Assembly (NCBI GenBank): GCA_038373885.1 | Contig: JAWZYV010012397.1 | Coordinates: 724,826 to 788,825, forward strand | DNA length: 64,000 bases | Direction of reading: 5' to 3' | Origin: Cheiracanthium punctorium | Taxonomy: Eukaryota; Arthropoda; Arachnida; Araneae; Cheiracanthiidae | Shown: positions 46,585 through 57,715 of the stretch, in pieces | Layout: every line of letters starts with the position of its first letter | Position numbering within the stretch: the first letter of the stretch is position 1 | Translations under genes and position numbers: made by a program | Notes under the pieces: model-generated | The model's database searches: none | What the model saw: the letters and a program-made list of their open reading frames with translations, nothing else | Told to the model about the DNA's origin: nothing

Positions 46585-49500
46585 AGCTCCCCCCTTTTCT
46601 GATGCGGACGTCCTGCTCCTGCAGGAAACCTTTTTGAAAGACAATACTAGGTTTCACCCCAGCGGAAAGGTTGTTTATCGCCAAGACAGGTCGTCCCGCC
46701 CGGGTGGCGGCCTTGCCATTGCGGTTTCGTCGCATCTCCCGTCCTTCCGCCTTCCGTGCTCCTCCCCCTCGGGGGCCAACGAAATCCTAGCGGTCTCAGT
46801 CCACTTCCCCAATATTAAGCTAAATATCATCAACTTGTACTCGAGTCATGGCCATGTGGTACGGGACCTACGCAATATCTGCTCCTCCCTCGAAGGTCCA
46901 AGCCTGTTACTCGGTGATTTCAATCTACATCACCCGTGGTGGGGCTCTCCTACCTCCACCCCAGTGAGTGAGGAATTCTGCCAGTGGCTCTCTGGCAGCC
47001 CCTTTGTATTGCTGAACTCCTCCTCCCCAACCCATGTTTCTCCAAACGGCTCCTCCTCGCTTATCGACCTGTCCCTCTGCTCTCTGGACATCTATGACCT
47101 TCTCTCCCTTCAGGTTTGCGACGACCTGTTTGACAGCGACCATTTCCCCATCCAACTCTGGATTTCTAGCCTCCCAACGTCTCCCCCCCCCGCGGCCTTT
47201 GTACCGCTGGAATCAGATCTGCGGTCAGGTCAACGACGCCTTACAAAATCTCTCTGCCCTTGCTCTTACAGATTTCCTGGACATCGTCTCCTCCAGCATT
47301 CGGGCGCATACCTATCATCCGTCGAACAGTCCGAACCGGTTTCCCCCCTGGTGGACGGCTCGCTGCGAGAACCTCCGACGTCAAAAGAAATTCCTCCTCC
47401 GAAAATCTCGCACTCTGGTCTCCATGGAATACTGGCGCAAGTACAAACGGCTGTCTGCAAAACTCAAAAAGGTCATTCGAGAGGCCAAGCGAGCCTTCTG
47501 GGACCGCTCGTGCCGTGCGTCGCGTGATGGACACCTCCTCTTTACGATTTTCCGCAAGTTCCGTTCTCGCCCTATTTCGCCCCCTTCCTCCCGCCTTCTG
47601 ATTAAAGATGGCATTAACATTATAGCCTCTGCCCAGGCCCAGGCAGAAATATTGCCGAAATCCTTCAGCTACTCGGACCAACATGAACCTCTACCCATTG
47701 ACTACGGCGGCCAGGAAACAGACCCCCTAAACCTGCCCTTCTCTATCAAGGAATTACAACAAGCGATTCACTCCACCAAAGTCACCACGCCGGGCGCTGA
47801 CAAAATATCCGCTCGCCTTTTCAAGGGCTTAAATCCGCATTCCCTAAAACTCGTACTCGAGCTATACAATCTAATCTGGGACACGGGCGAAATCCCCTCC
47901 GCCTGGCGAACTTCTCGGATACTACCGATCCTTAAACCTGAGAGGCCTGCCGACGCTGCTACGTCTTACCGTCCCATCGCCCTGACGGCGGTAATGTGCA
48001 AAATTCAAGAACGCATGATCTGCCAGCGACTACACCACTTCTTACTCGCGCATCCCTCCGTGGATCCTCGCCACTTCGGTTTCCTGCAGTTCAGGGACAT
48101 CCAGACGGCGGTGACCAAACTGAACCTTGATCTCCACGTGGCACGTAACAACAAGAAGTACTTCCTTGGGGTCTCTTTGGACATACATGCGGCCTACGAC
48201 TCAGTCTACATCGACGGCCTGATCTCCAAATGCGCCCAGCTACAAATCAAGGGCCGGATCCTTCGCTGGATACACAACTTCCTTCTGGAGCGGCACATTC
48301 AGGTGGCTTGGAGGGGCACGGTCTCCAGCCTGCACCCCCTATCCAAAGGCCTCCCACAGGGCAGCGTAATCTCCCCCCTCTTGTTCACAGTATATATGCA
48401 CGACTTTTTTGAAGTCCTGGAACAGGGTGTTGACAGTATAGTGTACGCCGACGACATCTTCCTATACTGTGCCGACCACAACCTCGGTACCTGCGAGCGA
48501 AAACTACAACAGACCCTGTTGCGGATCGGCCAGTGGTGCCGATATTGGAAACTTTCCGTAAGCCCGGAAAAATGTCGGGCTGTTAACCTGTCTCGAAGGT
48601 GTGGGGAAAGCCACGTGAATTTTTCTATACAGGGGGGTCTCATAGAATGGTCGAATTCTATAAAATATCTCGGCTTTCATTTCTCGAGACATGGGGGTCT
48701 CCGTACTCACATCAACTATATTAAGAAAAAAGCGTTCCAACGGATTAACATCCTAAAAGTGCTCTCGTCTCGCCACTACGGGGCCCGCTCGGCGCACCTA
48801 GTGAAACTAGCCAACGGCACCATTCGCAGCCTTTTGGACTACGGTGCCCCGGCTCTATTCTCCCAGTGTCCCTCTCTGATTAAAAGTCTGGAAGTCATTC
48901 AAAATACTTCCCTACGTATCGCGCTTGGCCTCCCTAGGTGGGTCCCCAACCTCGTCCTGACTAAACATGCCAACTCCCTCAGTGTCAACGACAGAATCAA
49001 GGTTCTCACAACCAAATTTTGGATCAAGCACATCTCCTTAGGACCATTGTCGCCCCTGTGGTCTTTCCTTTATGGGAATGATTACCATTCTCCGACGTCT
49101 CGCTTCCCCCTCCTCCCCGATCTAACTTGTCTCCTGGCAGACTACGAATGCAGCGTCGATCATCTCATTCTAGCTGCCCCCTCCCCTTTCTTCTCTCCGG
49201 CCCCTTGGTCCGTGGTCACTGAAGGCCTGTCCTTCCAAAATAAACAGCTCTGTGTCCCTGCAGTTTCAAACCTTTTTAACACCTTTTTCGATCCGCTCAG
49301 GGCGACCCATAATTTTATAGCGACCGATGCAAGTAAAATACACGACAGCACCGCCATTGGCGGTTGCACCCTACACAGGAAATTCCATTATACCCTCAAT
49401 AACGTTAACTCCATCTTCACGGCAGAAGCCCTAGCGCTCTGCTCAGCACTGGATGAACTTCTATGCAGCAACACCCCAACGATCATCCTCACCGACAGCT

Positions 49501-50147
49501 TGTCGGTTCTTACAGCGTTGTCCTCGTGCAATCACAAATCCCCTCACGTGATCCAGCGTCTCTACAAAAAGCTGACAGTGGCTGCTCAGATGGTCCCCAG
49601 CCTACAAATCTACTGGACCCCGGGTCACCGGGGCATTCTCTTAAATGAACGGGCGGATGCAGCCGCTAGAGACACCCAGCCCTCTGACATACATCTAGAG
49701 TGGGTGGCTCCCGAAGACGTCACCGCAGCCATAACAAGGACTTTCCACCAAAAAACCATGACACAATTCAGCACCAGCAAATACCTAGCAACACATGGAG
49801 AAATCCCGAGTGCCCACAACACGCTCTTATGGTTCCATAACAGGCACGAAGACGTGCTCTTCACGCGGCTGGTCTGCCGCATGCTACCCAACAAAGTCCT
49901 ATATCACCGGTTCAACATCTCCCCAAACTGCCTCTGTGACACGTGCCGCACTCCCGAAACCATCGAACACATCCTCTTTTCCTGCAAGAAATATAGCATC
50001 TCCCGGTGCCCCCTTCTCCGCACTTTGGAGCTGCCACCTTCTTTCTCCGGCCCTTTCCCCGTCTTCATTAGACATGCTATTGCCTCCTTATCTACGGGCC
50101 GAGCTGTAATGCTCTTCCTGCGCCAGCTTTCTCTCTACTCTGCCTAA
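46509..50147 (+). pseudogene. LINE ORF2: endonuclease, reverse transcriptase, RNase H, CCHC (two frameshifts)
   Basis: It nicks the target and copies LINE RNA by target-primed reverse transcription. The start is MAFSSSPFSIVQWNCRSIKN. Endonuclease motifs: QWNCRSI, LLLQET, GDFNLHHPWW and SDHFPI (to ~47160). RT: SLDIHAAYDSV (motif A, ~48175), GLPQGSVISPLLF (motif B, ~48350) and YADD (48444-48455). RNase H: FIATDAS, FTAEALAL, ILTDSLSV and YWTPGHRGILLNERAD (49315-49660), with the D-E-D-H-D residues present. C-terminus: CDTCRTPETIEHILFSC, a C-x2-C-x7-H-x4-C finger (~49930-49985). The frame changes twice, within C6 at 46589-46594 and within C9 at 47183-47191. No other stop interrupts about 1,210 codons. 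Both breaks are in homopolymers, so they may be sequencing errors and the element may be intact. Confidence 0.95.
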
Positions 50148-50410
50148 CGTCTCTCTTTTGGCCTTTTGGGTTGTTGTGCTCTAGAGATAGGCGGTTCGAC
50201 TCATTTTACTGATTCGAATCTCGACTCACTCACTACTTCGATGATTCGAATCAGTGATTCGAATCTTGAATCAATAAAACAACTAAAGAAATTTTCCCTC
50301 TCTCTGCGCCGAAAGCCGTACTATTTAAACACCCTTCACCCATTCATCGGGTTATTTCTCCGCTGAGTTCTCGGGCAGTTAGCATCTCTCTCTCCTTGCT
50401 CCAGTAAAAC

Positions 50411-51229
50411 TAGTGTTTAAACTGCCAGAAATGAAAATACAGGGGAGCTTCGTATGACCCCCTGGGCCTGTAAGATTAAAAGGTTAAGTTTGGTGTCAAA
50501 GTATTCGAAATTTTATGTATCGATGGGAGTTTCTAAGGGGGGGTCGAGAATCAATAAAAACGCGCTCCGATGGATAGTTTCAGAGATATACGTTAATTAA
50601 TTATGGTAATTAGACTAATTAACCATGATTGAGGCTTAAAAGGACTGCAAACATGTAGAAATTGGCTCTGGGATGGTTTCCAGACTTTGGAGTTGCCGCC
50701 GGAGGAGGCTAGTGTTTAAAATGCCCAAATTGAAAATATAGGGGAGCTTCGTATGACCCCCTGGGCCTGTAAGATTAAAAGGTTAAGTTTGGTGTCAAAG
50801 TATTCGAAATTTTATGTATCGATGGGGGTCCCGGAGGGGGGGTCGAGAATCAATAAAAACGCGCTCCGATGGATAGTTTCAGAGATATACGTTAATTAAT
50901 TATGGTAATTAGACTAATTAACCATGATTGAGGCTTAAAAGGACTGCAAACATGTAGAAATTGGCTCTGGGATGGTTTCCAGACTTTGGAGATGCCGTCG
51001 GAGGAGGCTAGTGTTTAAAATGCCCAAATTGAAAATATAGGGGAGCTTCATATGACCCCCTGGGCCTGTAAGATTAAAAGGTTAAGTTTGGTGTCAAAGC
51101 ATTCGAAATTTTAAGTATCGGTGGGGTGTTGAGTCTAGGGGGGGTCGAGAATCAATAAAAACGCGCTCCGGTGGATAGGTTCCGAGATATACGTTAATTA
51201 ATTATGGTAATTAGACTAATAAACCATGG
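50411..51229 (+). repeat. 299-bp tandem repeat, ~2.7 units
   Basis: Units begin with 'tagtgtttaaa' at 50411, 50710 and 51009, an exact period of 299. Unit 3 is cut at 51229. Each carries 'aggggagcttc', 'gaccccctgggcctgtaaga', 'gtcgagaatcaataaaaacg' and 'acgttaattaattatggtaa'. Units are highly similar, so the amplification is recent. Open frames are absent. Confidence 0.97.
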
Positions 51230-51333
51230 AGCTGTTTTTTCTGCGATGAGAGAAGAAGAAGCTTTCCAAGAGAAAGCAGTAGCAAAAGCATCACAAGCTG
51301 GTATTGATCTCAGGATTTTCTTATCGCTGGCCT

Positions 51334-51504
51334 CAGAGGCGTAGCCAAGGGGGGGGGGGTTAGGGGGGTCATAACCCCCCATGAGGAATTTTTTGCCATA
51401 CAAAATGTATATTCTTCACTACATTATCATACACACGTATACATATATATGAGTTGCAGTAGTCATAACCCCCCCCCCATAAAAAAATTCTGGCTACGCC
51501 CCTG
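51334..51504 (+). mobile_element. 'gcgtagcc' hAT MITE, 171 bp, inside the hAT
   Basis: It starts 'cagaggcgtagccaaggggg' and ends 'attctggctacgcccctg'. The 8-bp duplication is 'gctggcct' (51326-51333) and 'gccggcct' (51505-51512), with one difference. It shares the internal signature of the two MITEs in the inverted repeat ('cataaccccccatgaggaat', 'ccatacaaaatgtatattct' 'tca', 'cacacgtatacat'). Confidence 0.93.
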
Positions 51505-51512
51505 GCCGGCCT

Positions 51513-52330
51513 GTATTTTTGCCCTTTATCGAATTCGAGATTTCACTGAAATGAAAATGGGAATATCGGATATTTGATGGTGAAATAAAACCGATATGTC
51601 GATTTTTGGCCCAGTCCTACTGAGGGGCTGCTGCCCCCCCCCAAAAAAAATGGGACCCTTTACTTAGCTTACAATTGAACTTTATCTTTAAATTTGTTAC
51701 CCAGCCCACCCCGAAATAAAATCCTGGCTACGCCACTGTCAATAACACTAACTACGCCACTGCTTTAGGCCCTATTTTGTATTTCTCTGAATTACGAAAG
51801 AAAATAAAATCATTCCCCTTAAACGAAAAACAAGGTAAAAAAAAAAAAAAAACGAAATCTGCTGCAATAAAGCGAAATGTTATTTTGCTTACTACAAAGT
51901 CCTTTTGTGAGAGCGCTTAATACCGCCCCTGTATCCTTCATTAAAAGTGACAAGCACAATCCTAACTTTATTTCATTCTATTTCCCTTCACATGAAAATC
52001 CGCCACCATGTAAACTTAACGTTCCGTTTTTTTTTTTTTTTTAGGGTGGGGGCAGGGGGACATATATTGAAGTTAAAAGTAGAAAAGGGATGTTTCATTA
52101 AATTTTAAACAAATATTAAATCAGTCAGACAAGTTGGAAGGAGGGATTTTCTTAATTTTTTTTTCGGGGGGGAGATTGACCCCTCTTGCCCTTAGGAAGT
52201 AACGCCTATGCCCCCCGCCAAAAGCAAACGATGTTCGACCCACTCCACACCCACAGACAGATAAAACTTTAAAATCCGACCACCAACCAAGAAATGAAAC
52301 ACCAAAGATTCGAAAAAAAAAATTCAATTA
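51513..52330. other. Interior of the hAT with MITE-type debris
   Basis: 'ctggctacgccactg' (51722-51738) and 'ctacgccactg' (51752-51763) are right-hand ends of 'gcgtagcc' MITEs with no matching left ends. 'gaggggctgctgccccccc' precedes them. The 52121-52327 minus-strand frame has no recognisable product. Confidence 0.4.
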
Positions 52331-52334
52331 AATG

Positions 52335-52675
52335 AAACATCCTTTCAACTCTTTTCGACTCCTTTCGACTCTGAGTCGATAGAAGATTCGAAAAAACCCC
52401 TCCAATTAAATGAAACATTCTTTCAACTCTTTTCGGCTCCTTTCGACTCTGAGTCGATAGAAGATTCGAAAAACTAACGAATCTCAACAATAGTATACAA
52501 TCACCGAAACAGAGCGAAACACTGAATCAGTTAAAGATTCGTTGCAGCACCAACTCAGTGACCAACTCACCCACACCCACTCATTTACTGTTTCAAATCA
52601 TCTATCGACTCAGAGTCGTAAAGAGTCGAAAAGAGCCGAAAGGAGTCGTAAAGAGTCGAAAAGAGTTGAAAGAGT
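52335..52675. repeat. hAT subterminal 'cgactc' repeat cluster
   Basis: A ~74-bp unit ('ttaaatgaaacatcctttca' to 'gagtcgatagaagattcgaa') occurs twice in tandem (52327 and 52404). A run of the complementary motif ('agagtcgaaaagagccgaaa' 'ggagtcg') lies at 52610-52675, so the cluster can fold into a long stem. Such subterminal motifs are transposase binding sites in other hAT elements; that role is inferred here. Confidence 0.75.
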
Positions 52676-52861
52676 AAGGGAAAATCCCTGGGAACGGCAA
52701 AGGGAAAATAAGTTTTTCTTCCCTTCGCACTTGGAATGTATTTCCCTTGAAGGCTTGAGATTCGAATCAGTAGAGAGTGAGTGTAAAGACTGAGCCACTC
52801 AGTACCAAGATTCGAATCACTGATTCGACTCATCGAATCATTGGCCATCTCTATTGTGCTC

Positions 52862-53114
52862 GCTTCTCTCCATCGTATTTACGGGGTTACCCCCCCACCA
52901 GGTTCCTTCGGACGGCCCCCCGGCCTGGCACTCGCTGAGTCTCTTTGTCTTTTTGCACATCAGAAGCAAAGTCAGAAGTCAGAAGTACGAAGAGCTTCGT
53001 AACCAAAGAAAATAGTGGGTCTGGTACTACAGAACAAGTGAGATAACGGCTCTCCAGCCATAAATCTCCAAAACCCGCCCCCTCTTGAGGGGGGTCTTCA
53101 AACTTCAAACAAAC
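52862..53114 (+). other. LINE 3' UTR, distal part, and tail
   Basis: It continues the LINE 3' UTR after the hAT duplication. It contains 'tcagaagtcagaag' and an inverted 'ccccctcttgaggggg'. It ends in two 'ttcaaac' units and 'aaac' immediately before the 3' target duplication. Confidence 0.8.
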
Positions 53115-53126
53115 TATCCACGCTTC
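53115..53126 (+). repeat. LINE target site duplication, 3' copy
   Basis: Exact copy of the 12 bases at 44918-44929. Confidence 0.93.
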
Positions 53127-53889
53127 TTTTGAAGGTAGTAGTTTTTTTTCTTTACTGTGATATATTGATTCAGTGGCTGGTGTAACAAAATGAAATTTGA
53201 GCAGTTAGTATACAAATCATTGCTTAGCAGATAAACTTGAATGATTCTTATTTTTAGTTCAATATTATTTTAATGAATATTGTATAATTATTTTAATGGA
53301 AACCCCTATTTGGATGGTGATAAAAAAGAATTAAGAAACAATTTTTGGAAATATAAAAATAATATCTTATTAAAAATTAGGCACAAACTATGTTTTATTG
53401 TTAACTTTATCTTACAGATTGCAAATGTATGTTTATCTAAGAATTAAGGTATGTATTTCATACAATGTTTCTTTTAATGTTGTGTCAAAATTAAAATGTA
53501 AGCGTATTGGTTTAATAAGTAAGTCAGTTTTTACTTTTACACCTGCTATTTCTTTGAAAATGGGGGGGAAAGGGATATTGTTAATACAACAAAATCTTCT
53601 GTTTTTAAGTTTATGGTTTTACCATTTTGATTAAAAAGTTGTACATGCATAAAATGATCATATTTATATCGTATACATTAAAACTAAATGAGCATCAACT
53701 GTAATTCCAAACTTGCATTTATGCAAACATTCGAAAAGCTTCTGTAATGTCTAACTTAAATTTACATTAGATTTTTGCATTAAGTTATGCAGTTATTGAC
53801 GCAAATGGGAAAAATGAAATAAGTAACTTCAGTTTGCCCTACATAGAACATTAAAAACATATTCCATTGAGTTGGTGTAACTAGAGGAC
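53127..53889. other. AT-rich DNA flanking the LINE
   Basis: It resumes the AT-rich composition of the host. The frame 53398-53634 is of no known family. No gene is called. Confidence 0.35.
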
Positions 53890-54047
53890 CGTAGGCGGAT
53901 CCAGGGGGGGGGTGCGCCCCCTCCGAGAAAAATATATTTACGCTAGATTAATATGGCTTTCAGCAGTATTAAGTCGGCTTTACACTAGAGAAAATGAGTA
54001 TTCAAGATTTGTGTCCCCTCCAAAAAAAGTTTCTGGATCCGCCCTTG
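53890..54047. mobile_element. 'gcggatccag' hAT MITE, 158 bp
   Basis: The left end 'cgtaggcggatccaggggg' and the reverse complement of the right end 'caagggcggatccagaaac' share 'ggcggatccag'. The 8-bp duplication is 'tagaggac' (53882-53889) and 'aagaggac' (54048-54055), 7 of 8 identical. 'tgcgccccctccgag' lies inside the left end and 'gtgtcccctccaaaa' inside the right. Confidence 0.87.
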
Positions 54048-54055
54048 AAGAGGAC

Positions 54056-55223
54056 TTTTCTTTTTCTTTATGAGAATTGTATATAAATCTCGAATAAGCA
54101 AATCAATAAGATCCAAAGTATAATATGCATCTTTTTTATAAAATGAAATAAATATTACGAAACAATCATGTTAACAAAAGAAAGAACTTGGTAAGATATA
54201 ACTAGTATTAGTAGCAGTGGCGTACCACAAAAGTCCAAGCCTCTGCCCCCGCTGAATATTTTCTGGGGCCCTTGTCTTTGTAATTAATGACTTTTTGTGC
54301 AATCCCTTGTATTTATGATGCGAAATGATTGAATATTAATAATCGTAAAGATTCAAAATGCAAATTTGAAATACATGTCAGATTTGAAAATTTATCTAAA
54401 ATGTATCGATTACTTAAATATCTAAATATTAACTTTTTTTTACAAGAAATTAAGCGTTTTGTTAATGGTTCAGTATACTTTCTTTATGGTTAGTACGCTT
54501 TCTTTATTTTATTTTGCTAGAATGTACCCTAAATTAACATTTTGTTACATGTAAATTACTCCATTAGTAATTTTTTCTGAAATATCATCCAATATATCAC
54601 CAAAAAATGCAGGCTTTGGAAATTGTTAGGCAGAGTTTAAAAGGAAAAGTAGGAAATGCCTATTAAGTTTTGAGTTTTCAGACATTTACAATTTCACTTG
54701 GAATTTCAAAGGGAATTGGAGCTTCTACAAAAAACAAGCTTAATCTAATAGTTCATGGCTCACAAAGATTTTAGAAAGAGGAGACTTCTCATACTAATTA
54801 CTAGAATTTGAGAAATTATTTCACGTCTGCACTTTTTCATTAGTCTGTTAACATAATTGGGTTTCTAAGTCATTTTTAAATGCATAACATCAGAACAGGG
54901 TTGGGCGAAAAACCAAAAAAAAAAAACTGGGTTTTTTTAGTTTAAACCAAATTTTTTTGGGTTTTTTAATTAATTTGTTTTTTTAATGTTATAACTAATT
55001 CTATTTCCCACACACACACACAGCACTTAACCCATTCTGCCTAGTGTCTCTTTTTTGGGATGGCATTTTCGCTATCTGTTGAAAATGTTATTTATTCTTT
55101 CTAACCTTTAATAATGAGTATTGTGCCTCAACTCCACAAAATATTTTAGCATGACCCTGTAGGATATTGACATTTCCACTTTTATACATAATGATTTTAA
55201 AAGAAATCATCCCTTGTGCAAGA

Positions 55224-55259
<36 letters not shown>

Positions 55260-56385
55260 ACTACCATGCTAATTAGCTGGAATGAGCTGGGAGGCTGTGA
55301 AAATTATTAAATTTCAGTCTTCAGCTCAGTCTTGCTAGTTTATGACATCCTAAAAGAAAGAAAGAAAAAAGTTGGTTGCAAGATTTTACTGAAAGTAATA
55401 TTAGATGAAATGCTCTGTTGCAGTTTGGGTAATGTTAATTTTAATATTTTTTTAGTCTAATAATAATGCTCAGTGCATAAAATTAGTTTTTAAGTTCTGT
55501 TTAAATTTTGATTGTCTAATAAAGTTGTAAATTTATTATTTTATGTATTCTTCTGTTTAGATGTGTCATTATTTCTAAGAAATGCATGTTGTTCTGTGCA
55601 GGGTATCGTAAACGGGCAATAACACACTTTAATTCTTTATCTGTTACGGATAAGTCGGCAATGTGAATTGAAAAAATGTTGAAAATAAGGTCAGAAAAAT
55701 TACTATTAAGAAAAATTTCCTTTAGTTAATTTTCACAAAATTACTCTTTTAATTTGAGTATGACTCTCATAAAAGAAATTCCCAGTAATGTAAATGCGGC
55801 TCACATACTGATGAAGATATGTACAAAATTTCAGTCTTTCATCATAAAATGGCTCATATCTTTAAACAAAGATGATCAGGGACTATGCATGAATTTGAAT
55901 GGATATTGCTGAGTGGAAAAAATTTCCCTTTCATAATTTTTTTACGACCCCGAAACGCAATCTTCCGACACGATTTTTTTCCTTTCAGAGCCATTGAATT
56001 GGTTTAAGGCAGAATATGTTTCTCCTTTTTTTTTTTCAGTTATGTCGCCTGAACTGTACGACCCCTGAAATATCTTTATCCAAGGTGATTTTTTTCCCTT
56101 TGAGAGCCATTGAAAAGAGGTTTGAGTAAGCATATTTTTAATCTTCATGTGACATTTTTAAAAATATTATTCTCAAAATTTGTATTTCACCTCATTATTG
56201 TATAAGGCAATGTATGTATAGTTACAACTGCTTTCTTCTGACACTGGTCTTTTTTTTTTTTTTTTTTTTTCCCTGAGTGTGGGTGGGGGTGAACCTTTAC
56301 TAAATTAGTTTTTTTGGTTTTTACTCAAGGGTTGTGAAGTAGGTTTCGATTTTTAGACAGACAGCCTTAAGGAAATTTTATTTTA
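54056..56385. other. AT-rich DNA with orphan MITE ends and T-runs
   Basis: 54213 'cagtggcgtaccacaaaagt' is a left hAT-type end without a partner. 54897 'cagggttgggcgaaaaacc' is another. A T31 run lies at 55226-55256. The passages at 55960-56000 and 56050-56120 repeat the phrase 'ttttttccctttgagagccattga'-like, a weak ~125-bp direct duplication. No gene. Confidence 0.35.
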
Positions 56386-57715
56386 CTAGGGGCCAAGGCC
56401 CCCAGACTCACTACGCTGGCTTTTCATATGAGGCATTCGGCCCCTAATCGGGCTTATTCGTAAAAAAGTCATAATTTCAACAGAGAAAACACGAAGATTG
56501 GATCAGATAGAATGTTACTGAGCTAAGCTACACATTGCTTAGTTCTTGCATCTTCATTGGTACATAAAAATTTAAACTTCACACTATAGTAGACCCCCTA
56601 CCCCTCATAACACGGAAGATATTTTGTTATGGGAATCCGTGTTGTACGGGTCCTGAGCTATACTCCACCTGGAGTGCGGATTCCGCTTATAATCGCTGGA
56701 AAAATTATTTGTACTCCTCAGAAACACAATGAATTTAATGTTGCCATTCAAAGGTTATTTTGAATGGCAACAAAATAACCGTGTTCTTATTTTATAGGAG
56801 CTAAAGCGTAATAAAATAAGAACATATGTTTCAGCTGTATTTTTAATAATGTAAAACCTATTGGACACCTTGCGAATTTGCCACTCATGGCGATTTTTCA
56901 TTATTTGGCGCCTTGCGTACATGTAAAGTTAATAAAAGCTACGGAACAGATAGAATAGCCTGCCACCAATGGCGACTTTTCATTATTTGGCAATTTACAC
57001 ATACTCACAACCTATATTTACTGTTCATTTAAGGTTACCGGAAAACTGTTATCCATACTTTCATTTACATAATCGTTTGCAGATTGCCGTACTTAACACC
57101 ACGAATTATACCATCTCGTCGCCCTAGCAAATATCCAAAGTGTACTATAACTGCTATAATGGCATAGTTAACGCCAAATATTTCTACTGGTAGCAAATAA
57201 TCCAGCTGGACCGAACCGGCTTTAAAATAATCTGCATTTTAATTATTTTTCATTTTCAAGATACTAGTTATTCTGTTTTGGAGAAACGAATAATCGCTAA
57301 TTCTAAACTCCTGTTGTCTAAGCGAACTTACTATTTGAAAATTGTCAACTTTGTGTAACACATTTTGAGTTACTTATTTCATATAGTTTTTATTTTGGCG
57401 TAATTCTAACTCATGTTTGTAAATTTCTTGGACTTGGAAACACTTTGTTGTAAAAACTTGGAAACACTTTGTTGCAAAGGAATGAATGATTTTATGCCAA
57501 ATCTGGCAACCATTCTGTTTATTTTTTCAGTTTTTTATTAATATCTTCTAAAATAATTCGATTTTCAAAATTTAACTTAGCTCATCAGGTTCCTCGGAAT
57601 TTTTTGAATCTGTGGGCACCTTAGTTGAAACTTAAATCCCCACGGTTTAGGAGGAAATAGGCCAACAAGCTTTGACAGCACCAGCGGCCTTTACTTTTTT
57701 TTAGAATAGAGAGAT
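56386..57715 (+). repeat. Interspersed family R, copy 3 (most complete)
   Basis: It runs from 'taggggccaaggcccccaga' to 'tttttttagaatagagagat', about 1.33 kb, collinear with 10374 and 15925. The head hairpin is present. The two 'ggcgatttttcattatttgg'-type internal repeats are at 56890 and 56972. 'aaaggttattttgaatggca' near 56748 is a short palindromic addition absent from the other copies. A 20-base block 'acttggaaacactttgttg' is duplicated at 57430-57475. Confidence 0.88.

Larger units (their letters stand above)
50182..52853. mobile_element. Non-autonomous hAT (2672 bp) inside the LINE 3' UTR
   Basis: It starts 'tagagataggcggttcgac' and ends 'cgaatcattggccatctcta'. Flanked by a perfect 8-bp duplication 'ttgtgctc' (50174-50181 and 52854-52861). 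'gattcgaatc' palindromes recur near both ends (50211, 50241, 50252, 52750, 52808), as do 'cgactc' and 'gagtcg' clusters (52346-52470 and, inverted, 52600-52670). It encodes no transposase. Inside are a 299-bp tandem array, a nested MITE and further MITE-type debris (51600-51760). It would need a transposase supplied in trans. Confidence 0.95.
44930..53114 (+). mobile_element. Full-length I/Jockey-type LINE with nested hAT
   Basis: It is bounded by a 12-bp exact target duplication. Its own length is about 5.5 kb once the nested hAT and its duplicated 8 bases are discounted. Order: 5' UTR (44930-45171), ORF1 (45172-46584), ORF2 (46509-50147, two frameshifts), 3' UTR split by the hAT, and a short 3' tail 'cttcaaacttcaaacaaac' in place of a poly-A tail. 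Its GC content is visibly far above that of the surroundings. Endonuclease plus RT plus RNase H plus a C-terminal CCHC is the layout of the I superfamily of LINEs and related arthropod clades. Completeness at the 5' end suggests a relatively young insertion. Confidence 0.95.

Noticed and set aside
47241..48740. Minus-strand frames of 60-150 codons across the LINE
   Set aside because: They are antisense shadows of the GC-rich ORF2.
50411..51229. Host satellite DNA
   Set aside because: The 299-bp array lies wholly within the bounded hAT, so it is element cargo as far as this window shows.
44930..53114. Interpretation as a retrovirus or LTR element
   Set aside because: There are no long terminal repeats, protease or integrase. 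The endonuclease is of the LINE (APE) type and the ends carry a 12-bp duplication.
54897..55010. A complete hAT MITE starting 'cagggttgggcg'
   Set aside because: No complementary end or target duplication was found within several hundred bases.
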